NCBI RefSeq assembly: GCF_024806495.1
Contig: NZ_JANUFF010000009.1
Span: 124,001 to 188,000, forward strand
Length of the DNA stretch: 64,000 nucleotides
Origin: Chryseobacterium sp. JUb7
Lineage (GTDB): Bacteria > Bacteroidota > Bacteroidia > Flavobacteriales > Weeksellaceae
Direction: 5' to 3'
Shown here: in pieces, positions 8,639-16,932 of the stretch
Numbering within the stretch: the stretch's first letter is position 1
Layout of the letters: every line of letters begins with the position of its first letter
Notes under the pieces: generated by a model
Told to the model about the DNA's origin: nothing
The model's database searches: none
What the model saw: the letters and a program-made list of their open reading frames with translations, nothing else
Made by a program: the position numbers and the translations under genes

Positions 8639-8927
8639 CTTTGTTTGTGTTTATATACCCTGTTTGGTAGTATTGCGCACAAAGTTATATAAATTTTTTT
8701 AAAAAATAGAAAAATGATAATTTTAATATAATATAATTGTTTTGTTGGTAATTTTAGTTGAATTTGTTAATGTTTAAATAAATAAAAAAAATAAATTTTA
8801 TCATTTTTATTTAAGTTATAAGTTTCTTTTTTAAATTAAAAAAGAATGTTACATGATTTTATTTTAGAATAAGTTATAATTGTTGATAATGTAAATAATT
8901 CAATAAATACTGAAATAAATGTATAAA
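8639..8927. other. AT-rich intergenic region
   Basis: A 289-bp, very AT-rich gap between the metzincin start and the end of the TPR gene. It should hold the protease promoter near 8640-8700. I see no clear hairpin terminator and no coding potential. The C-terminal DNA-binding domain missing from the neighbouring TPR protein is not encoded here. Confidence 0.4.
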
Positions 8928-10052
8928 TTAATAACGAATCATTTTTTGAATTTCTGTATGGTATTTTTTATTCTCTTTTCTTATATTAAAGATGATCGAT
9001 AACAGTAGTCCGATAATAAATAAAGCACAACTTATAAATATAATTTTAAGATATCGATAGTTTTTTTTCAATTCATCACTCTTCTTAAGCGTTTCATTAT
9101 TATGGTTGTCAATAGCCTGATTGATCGATTTTAGTTCATTTTGCTCTCTCTCAAACCGCATTTCAAACTGTTTCTTGTTATACATCTGATATAGGTTTTG
9201 ATTTCCCATCGCAAGATAATTGTCTGCCATTTCTTTGTAAATTCCTTCGTTCAGGATTAGATCTCTGGTATTTTTACCAAGCTGTTCCGCTTGTGTCAAT
9301 AGCTCTAATGCCATTTTATTTTCCCGTTTTTGCTTATGAACTTCCGCAGTGCCTTTTAGAGCGAAGGCTTCCAGGCTTTTTGCGTGGTTCTTTTTTGCAT
9401 AGTCTGCGGCTTCTAAGAATGCATGTTCTGCTTTTTCTATTTGATTGAGATTGAGGTAGCAATGTCCGATATTATAATAGACCACGCTCATATTAGCATA
9501 AGTCATTTTTTCAACTTTTTTGAAATGCTGGATAGAAATCAGAAACTTTTCCAGGGCAATTTCGGAATTTGACTGACTTTTATAAATCATTCCGCGGATA
9601 GCAAAGCTCCTTGCCGTTTCAATATGTTTTTCAGACATCTCATCAGAAAGTCGTGATAGATAAAGGTCTGCTTCATTCAGCGTTTCAATACTTTTGCTGA
9701 ATAACTCCATCTGCTGGTATTGTATGGCCACAGAAATTAAAGCACTGGTCTGAATTTTCAGATCGTTGGATTTTTGAGCTAATTCCTTGGCTTTTATGCT
9801 GTATTTTAAAGATTCATCAAAATTTCTTTTGGCAATATTTGCGGTTGAAAGAAGCATATAGATGGAGATCATTTTATTGATGTCTTTCTCTTTTTTCAAC
9901 AGGCGGTTTCCTATAGATATTGTTTTATCCGGATTGTCATAGATCTCCAGGCGGGCTTTTTTCATCAGAGAATCATCGGAAATTTTCTGTCCCGGTATGG
10001 TGATCAGCCAGAGTGAACCTATCAGCAATATTATTTTTAAACCTAATTTCAT
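8928..10052 (-). CDS. TPR membrane protein without DNA-binding domain
   Basis: Protein of 374 aa: signal peptide or N-terminal anchor (about residues 1-21), then tetratricopeptide-like helical repeats across residues 30-290, and one transmembrane segment near the C-terminus (about 335-357, IIFISCALFIIGLLLSIIF) with a short cytoplasmic tail. It is built like the upstream neighbour but stops just after the membrane helix, where the neighbour continues into an AraC-type domain. It overlaps that neighbour by 4 nt (ATGA), so the two are probably translationally coupled. It may act as a partner or modulator of the sensor-regulator, or it may be a truncated duplicate. No enzyme motif is seen. Confidence 0.75.
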   Translation of the reverse strand: MKLGLKIILLIGSLWLITIPGQKISDDSLMKKARLEIYDNPDKTISIGNRLLKKEKDINKMISIYMLLSTANIAKRNFDESLKYSIKAKELAQKSNDLKIQTSALISVAIQYQQMELFSKSIETLNEADLYLSRLSDEMSEKHIETARSFAIRGMIYKSQSNSEIALEKFLISIQHFKKVEKMTYANMSVVYYNIGHCYLNLNQIEKAEHAFLEAADYAKKNHAKSLEAFALKGTAEVHKQKRENKMALELLTQAEQLGKNTRDLILNEGIYKEMADNYLAMGNQNLYQMYNKKQFEMRFEREQNELKSINQAIDNHNNETLKKSDELKKNYRYLKIIFISCALFIIGLLLSIIFNIRKENKKYHTEIQKMIRY

Positions 10053-11626
10053 GATGTTTTGTTTTTACTTATTTCCTGAATATAGGCATTGGGTGACATT
10101 CCTGTAACAGATTTGAAAACCGTGGTAAATGCGCTGTGAGACGAGAATCCTGAAAACTCAGCCAGATAACTTACTTTATAATTTAAATAAGTAGAATCTG
10201 TTTTCAGTAGATGGGCAATATGATTGATTCTTAATTCGTTAATGTATCCATTGAAGTTTTTTCCTTTGCTGCTATTAATAACTTCCGAAAGATATTTTGT
10301 ATTTACGCCCATTTGGGCAGACAACATGGATAGCGACATGCTTTTGCTTAAGTATTGATCAGATTCTTCCCAGGCCTGTAATTTCTGAAGAATTTCATAT
10401 TCCTTTTCCTTTGAGATTTTATTATTGTCTTTTTCGGTAACAGTCATTTCTTCTTTAGGAATACTTGTATCAGCAGGGATTGTTTTTTTTCTGTTCCTTT
10501 GCTTTTCAAAGAATTCAAATTGTTTTCTTAAATCTTTGTTTTTACTTTTTATAATTAAAAAATAAATAATCAGCCCAATGATAATCAATGAAAATAAAGA
10601 ACTTATCATCCAGAATTTTTCAAGTTCTGTATGTTTTTGAAATTCCAGGCTTTTATTCTGATAAGTTTCTACCAGTTTTACAATATACCGTATTCCTTCT
10701 TTCGTGCTTGAGTCTGTTTTTGTACGGTATTCGTTATAAAGTTTATTGTATTCATGGTATTTTTCGTCATTATGAAGGGCAAAATAGTTCTTAGATAAAG
10801 ATTCATAAATTCGTGCTTTTAAAGTGTTGAATGGTAAATTTTCAACCTTTGAAAGCGCTTTTTCCAAATTGTCTATAGCAGTATGATAATCTTGCTTTGA
10901 AAAGTAATAACGCGAATAATCTTCATAGGCTAATGCTTGTAAAAACGGTTGTTCATTTTCTTTTTCAAGATCAGAAATAACCTTTTCTATGGATTGCTTG
11001 GCTTCCGACAGTTTGTTTTTTCGTAGTAGATATGTAGACCTGAAGATCCTGTTTTCGTAGCCGATAATCTTGTTTTCCTCATTATGATTATCGATGAACT
11101 GATCACTTTTGCTGAGGTTTTCGAGGGCAACATCATAGTTTCTGTTGATTCCGAAATTGAGTCCCTGAAGCTGATAAAGTTTAGCAATCGTAATTCTTAC
11201 TTTTTTATCATCACTCTTTAAAAGCTTTCTGTTAGCCAGAAGGGCAGAAATAATCCTTTGTGACTGATTGTACAAATCAAGGTTTTGATATTGGTCTGCT
11301 AAATTATAGTCTGCAAACATCTGCATGAAATAAGACCGGCTTTTATGTTCATCTGATTCGTCTTTCTGGCTGGCGATATTCACAGATTGTACGTAGTCGC
11401 CTTTCATTGCATAGGCCTGCGAAATAATATTTCTAAGAACTATTTTATGTTCAATATTCTGATCGCTTATTAAGATACTCAAAGAATAATTGATGCAGTC
11501 ATCGGGATTCTGATATAATTTTTGAAAAGCTTTATCTGCCAGAATCGTAAAGTCCGGACTGGATTGCGCTTTACTGTAAACAGAAAATAGCAGAATGAAA
11601 GGTATAAAGATGTTTTTTAGCCACAT
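10049..11626 (-). CDS. TPR sensor with C-terminal AraC-type HTH domain
   Basis: Membrane-spanning one-component regulator of about 525 aa. Signal peptide at the N-terminus (MWLKNIFIPFILLFSVYSKAQ), periplasmic TPR-like repeats up to about residue 330, a transmembrane helix (FWMISSLFSLIIIGLIIYFLI), a charged linker, and an AraC-type double helix-turn-helix at the C-terminus (SLSMLSAQMGVNTKYLSEVI and VSYLAEFSGFSSHSAFTTVF). The ATG at 11626 puts the signal peptide first; the open frame extends to 11689. It is the first gene of a two-gene operon and is divergent from the T9SS repeat protein at 11839, a natural target candidate. This architecture is common in flavobacteria; the ligand is unknown. 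Confidence 0.85.
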   Translation of the reverse strand: MWLKNIFIPFILLFSVYSKAQSSPDFTILADKAFQKLYQNPDDCINYSLSILISDQNIEHKIVLRNIISQAYAMKGDYVQSVNIASQKDESDEHKSRSYFMQMFADYNLADQYQNLDLYNQSQRIISALLANRKLLKSDDKKVRITIAKLYQLQGLNFGINRNYDVALENLSKSDQFIDNHNEENKIIGYENRIFRSTYLLRKNKLSEAKQSIEKVISDLEKENEQPFLQALAYEDYSRYYFSKQDYHTAIDNLEKALSKVENLPFNTLKARIYESLSKNYFALHNDEKYHEYNKLYNEYRTKTDSSTKEGIRYIVKLVETYQNKSLEFQKHTELEKFWMISSLFSLIIIGLIIYFLIIKSKNKDLRKQFEFFEKQRNRKKTIPADTSIPKEEMTVTEKDNNKISKEKEYEILQKLQAWEESDQYLSKSMSLSMLSAQMGVNTKYLSEVINSSKGKNFNGYINELRINHIAHLLKTDSTYLNYKVSYLAEFSGFSSHSAFTTVFKSVTGMSPNAYIQEISKNKTS

Positions 11627-11838
11627 TTTTTTTTGTGAAAAAATGCTTTTTATTGTTTTTTCTCCAGTATTCTTAAAATATTTTATCAAAGTAGATTTTT
11701 TGTATAGTATTGATTTTTAAATGTTTATTTTTTAAGTTCTTTTAAATTTCATGAATTATGTAAGTCAAATTCTTTTGAAAAGGTAAATATAATATTAATA
11801 TTGTTTCCACAGATCCAAAATATTAAATCCAAACATAT

Positions 11839-13152
11839 ATGAAAAAGATTTACAATAATTCAATGAAAGCTATAGCGGCTTTATTCTTGTTAGGTTTTTC
11901 AGAAATGGGTGCGCAGCTGACAGTGATGGCTGTAGGGAATTATACAGTAGGAGGAGTTTCTGATAACGGAGTGGTAAGTATGCATACCAGCGGAGGGGAC
12001 ATTTTTAAATGGACGGCAGCTGGTGGAATAGTCCAGATAGGAGCGCTTACCAATGGTTATCCCGCAGCAGGAAGAACACTGGTTTCAAATGACGGGACAA
12101 AGATTGCATCCTCAACGACCAATGCAAGTACAGGGTTTAATGAAATCTCTACTTACAATGTGGCTTCTTCTACTTGGACAAATCAAGGTGGGTTAGTTCC
12201 AACGGGATGGGATGGAAGTGTAAGCTCAACCTGGGGAATGACTCCCGACGGAAGCACTGTTGTAGGACTTGGCTGGCTTACTGCTGCCAATGCTCATGCA
12301 GTGAAATGGGATGCTTCCAGTGGAGTGACCGATTTAGGAAGTATCGTGGCAGGAAGAAGTTCCCGGGCCAATGCTATAAGTGCCAATGGTGCAGTAGTGG
12401 TGGGCTGGCAGGACGAGCAGGACGGTACAAGAAGTGGAGCAAAGTGGATAGATGGTACCGAAACTTTTATTACCGATAATAATGGCGAAAATGTAGGTGA
12501 AGCAGGTGATGTTTCAGCTGATGGCAATACAATAATAGGGTCGGCAATGCCCAATCCTTATGTCTGGAACAGTACTTCCGGGCTTACATATATAACACAT
12601 CCAAATTCCTCTGCCTTCTTCAGAGGCGGTGCTACGGGAATTTCTGCTGATGGGGGAACTGTTATTGGTTTTTTCAGAGCTTTTCCCGGACCTCCGATGA
12701 CTGGAGAGGGCTTTATATGGACTCCCGCAGGAGGACGTGTAAACCTGAATGATTATGCTGTGGGATTGGGAATAAATACCCAAGGTGTAACCATGTCGCT
12801 TCCGTTGGCAATTTCTCAGGATGGGAAAAAAATTGCAGGGATAGGAATAGGTGCTTCCAATCAGGTAGTGGCTTTCTATCTGGATATCACACAATATCTT
12901 TCTACAAATGATATTGTAAAAAATAATAAGAAAATTTCTATTTATCCGAACCCTGTTAAAGATTATATCTACATCAAAGGCGCAGGAAAAATCGATAAAG
13001 CAGAAATATACAATATGGTCGGTCAAAAAGTAGTTACCTTAAATTCTGTAGAAGAGCAGATTGATGCATCCTTCTTGTCAAAAGGAAATTATGTACTACG
13101 CATTTTCGTGAAAGGGGAAGTTTCACAAAGTTTTACATTCATAAAACAGTAA
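11839..13152 (+). CDS. T9SS-secreted HAF-type repeat protein
   Basis: Exported protein of 437 aa. Signal peptide at residues 1-25 (ends MGAQ). The body carries repeats with the pattern ISADG-x-VVGW or VSADGNTIIGS separated by about 50 aa, as in extracellular HAF-type repeat proteins that form beta-propeller-like folds. A type A T9SS sorting domain forms the last 75 aa, with SIYPNPVKDYIYI and a final SFTFIKQ. Its role is not known; surface attachment or release is expected from the tail. It is transcribed away from the TPR/AraC regulator with about 210 bp between starts, and it ends at a strong terminator. Confidence 0.8.
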   Translation: MKKIYNNSMKAIAALFLLGFSEMGAQLTVMAVGNYTVGGVSDNGVVSMHTSGGDIFKWTAAGGIVQIGALTNGYPAAGRTLVSNDGTKIASSTTNASTGFNEISTYNVASSTWTNQGGLVPTGWDGSVSSTWGMTPDGSTVVGLGWLTAANAHAVKWDASSGVTDLGSIVAGRSSRANAISANGAVVVGWQDEQDGTRSGAKWIDGTETFITDNNGENVGEAGDVSADGNTIIGSAMPNPYVWNSTSGLTYITHPNSSAFFRGGATGISADGGTVIGFFRAFPGPPMTGEGFIWTPAGGRVNLNDYAVGLGINTQGVTMSLPLAISQDGKKIAGIGIGASNQVVAFYLDITQYLSTNDIVKNNKKISIYPNPVKDYIYIKGAGKIDKAEIYNMVGQKVVTLNSVEEQIDASFLSKGNYVLRIFVKGEVSQSFTFIKQ

Positions 13153-13189
13153 AATAAAATTAGGCACATTTTAAACAAGACTCGACCAA

Positions 13190-13220
13190 AAAACTCGCAG
13201 AGCAATCTGCGAGTTTTGTT
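13190..13220 (+). terminator. Terminator between T9SS protein and barstar genes
   Basis: Stem AAAACTCGCAGA / TCTGCGAGTTTT, loop GCAA, followed by TGTT. It lies between convergent genes and can act in both directions. Its stem is nearly the same as the one at 5649-5675. Confidence 0.8.
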
Positions 13221-13246
13221 ATATTCAATATAGATTAAAATCTTAA

Positions 13247-13537
13247 TTATTCTTCATCATCTTCGTACTGTTCGAGATAATACGTGAAGGTAAAGTCTTC
13301 AACTTCATCTTCCGCATCTTCAAGAGTTGTCAGTAGGTCTTCAAAAGTCTCAAGCTGATCGACCGTCATGTTTACAAATTCTATATGAAGAGGCATTTCA
13401 AGTTCTCCGGTCACGACATCGGATAAAGCATCCAGATTATCTCCAAAATGCTCAGGAAGGTTTATTTTTTCTTTTAATTGTGTGTAAAAATCTTCATAAT
13501 CACCTATGTCGGTAAAATCGATGTATATTGTTTTCAT
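13247..13537 (-). CDS. Barstar family ribonuclease inhibitor
   Basis: Small acidic cytoplasmic protein of 96 aa matching the barstar family: YEDFYTQLKEKINLPEHFGDNLDALSDVVTG corresponds to the barnase-binding helix and loop (LPxxFGDNLDALxDxxTG, shortened here), followed by the central strand and a C-terminal helix. The usual Trp in the ALWD position is Ser. The tail is strongly acidic (YEDDEE). It should bind and block the ribonuclease encoded two genes upstream in the same operon. Its ATG overlaps the end of the archaemetzincin gene by 4 nt (ATGA), so the inhibitor is made in step with the genes before it. Confidence 0.85.
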   Translation of the reverse strand: MKTIYIDFTDIGDYEDFYTQLKEKINLPEHFGDNLDALSDVVTGELEMPLHIEFVNMTVDQLETFEDLLTTLEDAEDEVEDFTFTYYLEQYEDDEE

Positions 13538-14151
13538 ATGGATTTAAATTTCCAGTTTTTATTAATTAAAAAAGTTTTACATTTTTTACAAAAGTCAGTT
13601 TCTTCATCTGTGTGATTTTTCCCTTCCGCATCTCTCATGAAACATGTTTTTTCGGGGCAATGTTTTAAACCTTGTGTGTGTCCTAATTCATGGATGGCAA
13701 TTTTGAAAAACTGTTCATCAGCATTTTTTTTATTTAATCTGAATTTTGAGGCAATACACGCTTTCCCTGGCCTGTAACCTAATCCCATTACTCCGAAATC
13801 TTTTATTTTACCCTTTGTTACACTGATGTCTTTTGAGGTCAATCCGATGGTAACAAAACGTTCTTTTGTTTCTTTGTTTAAAAATTTAATGACAGAATCG
13901 GCTCTGTAGCGGTTTCTCTCTTCATAATAAGCATTTTCAGGAAAATCGATAGCCTCCAATACTTTTACATTCGGATAAATCTTTTTGATTTCACTGGTGA
14001 CAAAATTAAGACTTTCAGAATTTAAATCTTTAAAAGGCTGAACTAAAACAGTAGTTGCTTGTTTCTCCTTTACCGCTGCCTGTTTTTTTTCAGAACACGA
14101 TAAGGCAAAGATTAAAATGATGAATAAAAAACAATAATTATTGCTTTTCAA
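13534..14151 (-). CDS. Archaemetzincin-like lipoprotein metalloprotease
   Basis: Predicted zinc protease of 205 aa. An N-terminal lipoprotein signal ends at Cys19 (ALSC). The archaemetzincin signature is complete: His154-Glu155-x-x-His158-x-x-Gly161-x-x-His164-Cys165, then Cys170-x-Met172 and Cys188-x-x-Cys191, the second structural zinc site. The enzyme should therefore be active and face the periplasm or outer surface; its substrate is unknown. The start is TTG at 14151, overlapping the ribonuclease gene by 14 nt. No ATG is available before Met122, so translation probably depends on coupling. It sits between a barnase-like ribonuclease and a barstar inhibitor, an unusual place for such a protease. 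Confidence 0.85.
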   Translation of the reverse strand: MKSNNYCFLFIILIFALSCSEKKQAAVKEKQATTVLVQPFKDLNSESLNFVTSEIKKIYPNVKVLEAIDFPENAYYEERNRYRADSVIKFLNKETKERFVTIGLTSKDISVTKGKIKDFGVMGLGYRPGKACIASKFRLNKKNADEQFFKIAIHELGHTQGLKHCPEKTCFMRDAEGKNHTDEETDFCKKCKTFLINKNWKFKSI

Positions 14152-14632
14152 AACTTTTATAATGATTTTTAGTTAAATAAATATCACCATTTTTAGTGAA
14201 TACAATTCGGTCGGCATTTCTGTTTCCACAGTTATAGTTAACATCAGCTTCAAAATATTGAGATCCTTTAGGTAAGGTGCCTTCTCTGTTGCTGAATTTG
14301 TCACCACCAATCGCTTTTCCAGGTAAGATTTCACAGAGATTTCCTTTTGAAGGATTCCAGCCCTGTTTTCTGGCTTCACTTTTTGTGAGGTAACAAGCAG
14401 GAAGCTGATGATGTTGCTTTACATAATCTATGACAGTTTTTTCTTCCGTCAGCTGATCGATAGATTGTTTGTATGAAGAATCCTCAGAATCCTCAGGAGC
14501 ACGATACTTTGGTCGTGTACCAGTAGTTTCAGGCTTTTTATCAGCAATGAAATTATTGTAGACGTACATGACAGACATTCCAAAAAGAAGTCCGAGACAG
14601 ATAAAAAACAGAGATCTTGTTTTACCGTTCAT
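14138..14632 (-). CDS. Barnase-like exported ribonuclease
   Basis: Guanyl-specific microbial ribonuclease (N1/barnase family), 164 aa. An N-terminal hydrophobic segment (about 7-27) acts as a signal anchor or uncleaved signal, followed by a linker of about 40 aa. The catalytic domain starts near residue 62 and shows VIDYVKQHHQLP, the PGKAIGGDKFSNREG loop, the general base Glu128 (FEAD), Arg138 and Arg142 (RNADRI) and His157 (KNHY). These correspond to barnase Glu73, Arg83, Arg87 and His102, so it should be active. It is the first gene of an overlapping three-gene set ending in the barstar inhibitor. It could be a nutrient-scavenging enzyme or an antibacterial toxin; the sequence does not decide. 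Confidence 0.88.
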   Translation of the reverse strand: MNGKTRSLFFICLGLLFGMSVMYVYNNFIADKKPETTGTRPKYRAPEDSEDSSYKQSIDQLTEEKTVIDYVKQHHQLPACYLTKSEARKQGWNPSKGNLCEILPGKAIGGDKFSNREGTLPKGSQYFEADVNYNCGNRNADRIVFTKNGDIYLTKNHYKSFEKQ

Positions 14633-14724
14633 AATTGACAGGGTAATAAGGTATCAATGTAACAGTCTGACAATTGAAAAATAATTGGTAAACTATTACA
14701 TGGTTAAATTGTTATATTATAATT

Positions 14725-15519
14725 TTAGCCTTCTCTCCACTCTTCCGGAATATCACAGATCGGAATAGGCACCATTTTGTGTTTTGAAGCTTTATGCATT
14801 CTGTCGAATATCATGAAAACTTCTTTGTCACGGCCTTCATAATCTTCTACAGCTTTAGTTCCGTATTCTTTCTGGATCTTTTCAAGCTCGGGATAAGTTG
14901 CTCCGATTTGGTCTTCGTCAGTTCGTTCAGCATCCCAAAGTCCATCTGTAGGAATTGCATTCTGAATGCTTTCAATAAGATGTAAAGCTCTTGCTAATTC
15001 GTATACTTCAGTTTTGTAAAGATCAGCAATAGGTGAAACATCTACACCACCATCACCATATTTTGTGTAAAATCCAATTCCGAAGTCTTCCACTTTATTT
15101 CCGGTACCGCAAACCAAAAGACTGTGAAGCTGACCAAAGTAATATAAAGTCACCATTCTGAAACGCGATCTTGTATTGGCAAGAGCCAGATTATTGCTCC
15201 ATTTTCCTTCTGCATGATCCTGTACTGTTGTTTCGAAGCTTTCAAAAACGGGTGTAAGATTTACAGTATGACCTTTGACGTTTGGAAACCTTTTTTTAAG
15301 ATCTTCGATATGATCCTGGGCCCGATTTACCTGATCCTCTTTTTGGCGGATCGGCATTTCCAGCAATAAAACATCAAGCCCTGTCATGGCACAAAGTGTA
15401 GAAACCACTCCGGAATCTACTCCTCCTGAAACGCCCAATACATACCCTTTTACATTCGCTTTTACAGCATAATCTTTCAGCCAGTTTACAATATGATCTA
15501 TTACTTTTTGTGTTTGCAT
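14725..15519 (-). CDS. nadE: NAD+ synthase, ammonia-dependent type
   Basis: Final step of NAD biosynthesis: amidation of deamido-NAD with ATP, cytoplasmic. The protein is 264 aa, the size of the NadE synthetase domain without a glutaminase part. The PP-loop SGGVDS is at residues 31-36, followed by the nicotinate-adenine-binding region with GNKVEDFGIGFYTKYGDGGVD (split family block). It lies in a minus-strand row with the ribonuclease set downstream (92 bp gap) and an acetyltransferase upstream, close to gldB and gldC. The gap to the ribonuclease gene contains AT-rich repeats with TGGTTAAATTG, also seen near 20735. Confidence 0.93.
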   Translation of the reverse strand: MQTQKVIDHIVNWLKDYAVKANVKGYVLGVSGGVDSGVVSTLCAMTGLDVLLLEMPIRQKEDQVNRAQDHIEDLKKRFPNVKGHTVNLTPVFESFETTVQDHAEGKWSNNLALANTRSRFRMVTLYYFGQLHSLLVCGTGNKVEDFGIGFYTKYGDGGVDVSPIADLYKTEVYELARALHLIESIQNAIPTDGLWDAERTDEDQIGATYPELEKIQKEYGTKAVEDYEGRDKEVFMIFDRMHKASKHKMVPIPICDIPEEWREG

Positions 15520-15628
15520 TATATTTATTGTTTTTCTTAATTAACGATTATTTTAAGGTGCAGTGAAATCAAAATTTTTATTTTTGAATTGAATATTTGA
15601 TTGAAAACAGAAATAGAGTTTTTTTCAT

Positions 15629-16174
15629 TTATATTCCAAATTCTTCAGGGTACTTTACAATGCCTTTTACATTTTTTAATGAATCTTTTACCAGTTCTGT
15701 TGCCATTCCGTTTTCTTCAGGAATGTCAAAGGGAAAAGAAATGTCAAAATTACGTGTTTTTTCGTAACCAAATTTAGGATAATAATTTTCATGACCAATT
15801 AAAATAACTGATTGGTAGCCGAGTTTTTTTGCTACAGAATGTCCGTAAGTAATCAATTGGGCTCCGATTCCCTGATGTTGAAATTCAGGATGTACAGAAA
15901 CAGGTGCCAGCGCCAATGATTCATAAAACTCTGATCCGTTTTCTACGCAGATTTTTGTAAACAGAATGTGGCCAATAATTTTAATGGAATCGTGATTGTT
16001 GCCCATAAGTTCAGCTACAATTGACAGCTCAGGGACAAAAGCCTCTGATTTTCTTAATTTTTCAACCAGAAAATGTTCCTGATGGTCACTGTATTCGATA
16101 TTTCTGAAAGCGATCTCTATCATTTCAGAAACTTCAGAATAATCCCGTTCTTCTTCCTGTCTTATGGTTATCAT
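15629..16174 (-). CDS. GNAT family N-acetyltransferase
   Basis: Acetyltransferase of about 181 aa resembling the YhbS-type subgroup. Motif A is seen as SLALAPVSVHPEFQHQGIG followed by AQLITYGHSVAKKLGYQSV (acetyl-CoA binding), then VILIGHENYYPKFGYEKTRNF, the typical Y-P-K-F-G-Y block of this subgroup. The ATG at 16174 is used; the preceding codon is TTG. The gene begins 11 nt after the stop of the EF-hand/LRR gene, so the two are probably cotranscribed. The acceptor substrate is unknown. Confidence 0.85.
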   Translation of the reverse strand: MITIRQEEERDYSEVSEMIEIAFRNIEYSDHQEHFLVEKLRKSEAFVPELSIVAELMGNNHDSIKIIGHILFTKICVENGSEFYESLALAPVSVHPEFQHQGIGAQLITYGHSVAKKLGYQSVILIGHENYYPKFGYEKTRNFDISFPFDIPEENGMATELVKDSLKNVKGIVKYPEEFGI

Positions 16175-16185
16175 CAAGGTTGAGT

Positions 16186-16878
16186 TTAGTTTCCCGGAGG
16201 TCTTTGTGGGGCAGAAGAACTCGTAGAAGGAGAAGATATAGCGGTAGAAACTGCCTTTTTACCTCTTTTAATGTTTTCTTCTGTTAATGTATTTGTGCTG
16301 ACATTTAAAGTCATTAAATCAGGGTTTTGAGAAACGTCCAGTTTTTTTATTTGCGTATCTTTTATATCGAGTACCATTAATTTGTTGAGGGCGCTCACAT
16401 CAATCGTCTGTAAATCTTTGTTATTATTGAGATATAAATCCGTCAGACTTTTTAGATTTTCACTTTTAAATGTTCGTAAATTGCAGCCTACACATGAAAA
16501 GAGGTTAAGATAATCTAAGTTTTTCAAATCAATATCCAGAATAATACTACCATCCAGAACCACAGACTGTACATTTCTGAAAAGATTGATGTCCTCTGCT
16601 GAGCGGATTTTTAAATTGTTGTTCCCTATAATGATCGTGCTTACTTTGTCTGCCTCAGATTGGTCAATGTCCCCGTCTCTGTTTAAGTCGTACTTTGCGA
16701 CGATTTGTTTTTTGAATTCATTATCTGTAAAAGTGACTTTTTTCCCGGTAAGAAATTTGGAGTCGTCTTTTGGAGCCGTCTCTTTCTCTACAGCTTTATC
16801 TTTGACGGGAGCTTTTTGTGCACTGGCATAAGAAACGGCAAGCACAAAACAGAGGGTTGTAAATATTTTCTTTTTCAT
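16186..16878 (-). CDS. Secreted EF-hand and leucine-rich-repeat protein
   Basis: Exported protein of 230 aa. Signal peptide at residues 1-20 (ends YASA-Q). A single canonical EF-hand loop occupies residues 64-75 (Asp64, Asn66, Asp68, Asp70, Asp72, Glu75), suggesting calcium binding. It is followed by about five leucine-rich repeats with the pattern LxxLxxLYLNNNKxLxxIDVSALNKLMVL, and a low-complexity Ser/Thr/Pro tail. There is no T9SS domain and no lipobox. It probably binds a protein or sugar partner in the envelope. It is divergent from gldB with 54 bp between the starts, so the promoters overlap. Confidence 0.75.
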   Translation of the reverse strand: MKKKIFTTLCFVLAVSYASAQKAPVKDKAVEKETAPKDDSKFLTGKKVTFTDNEFKKQIVAKYDLNRDGDIDQSEADKVSTIIIGNNNLKIRSAEDINLFRNVQSVVLDGSIILDIDLKNLDYLNLFSCVGCNLRTFKSENLKSLTDLYLNNNKDLQTIDVSALNKLMVLDIKDTQIKKLDVSQNPDLMTLNVSTNTLTEENIKRGKKAVSTAISSPSTSSSAPQRPPGN

Positions 16879-16900
16879 CTTTAAATTATGTTTAATTCAT

Positions 16901-16908
16901 TATTTTTG
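16901..16908 (+). promoter_or_regulatory. -7 promoter box of gldB
   Basis: TATTTTTG matches TAnnTTTG and lies 24 nt before the gldB ATG, in the 54-bp divergent gap. No convincing -33 element was found. Confidence 0.4.
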
Positions 16909-16932
16909 TAAACTTAAATTTCATGTAAAAAT

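Noticed and set aside
12174..13026. Frames on both strands inside the T9SS repeat protein gene
   Set aside because: They are antisense or shifted readings of repeated codons, with low-complexity products and no own signals.
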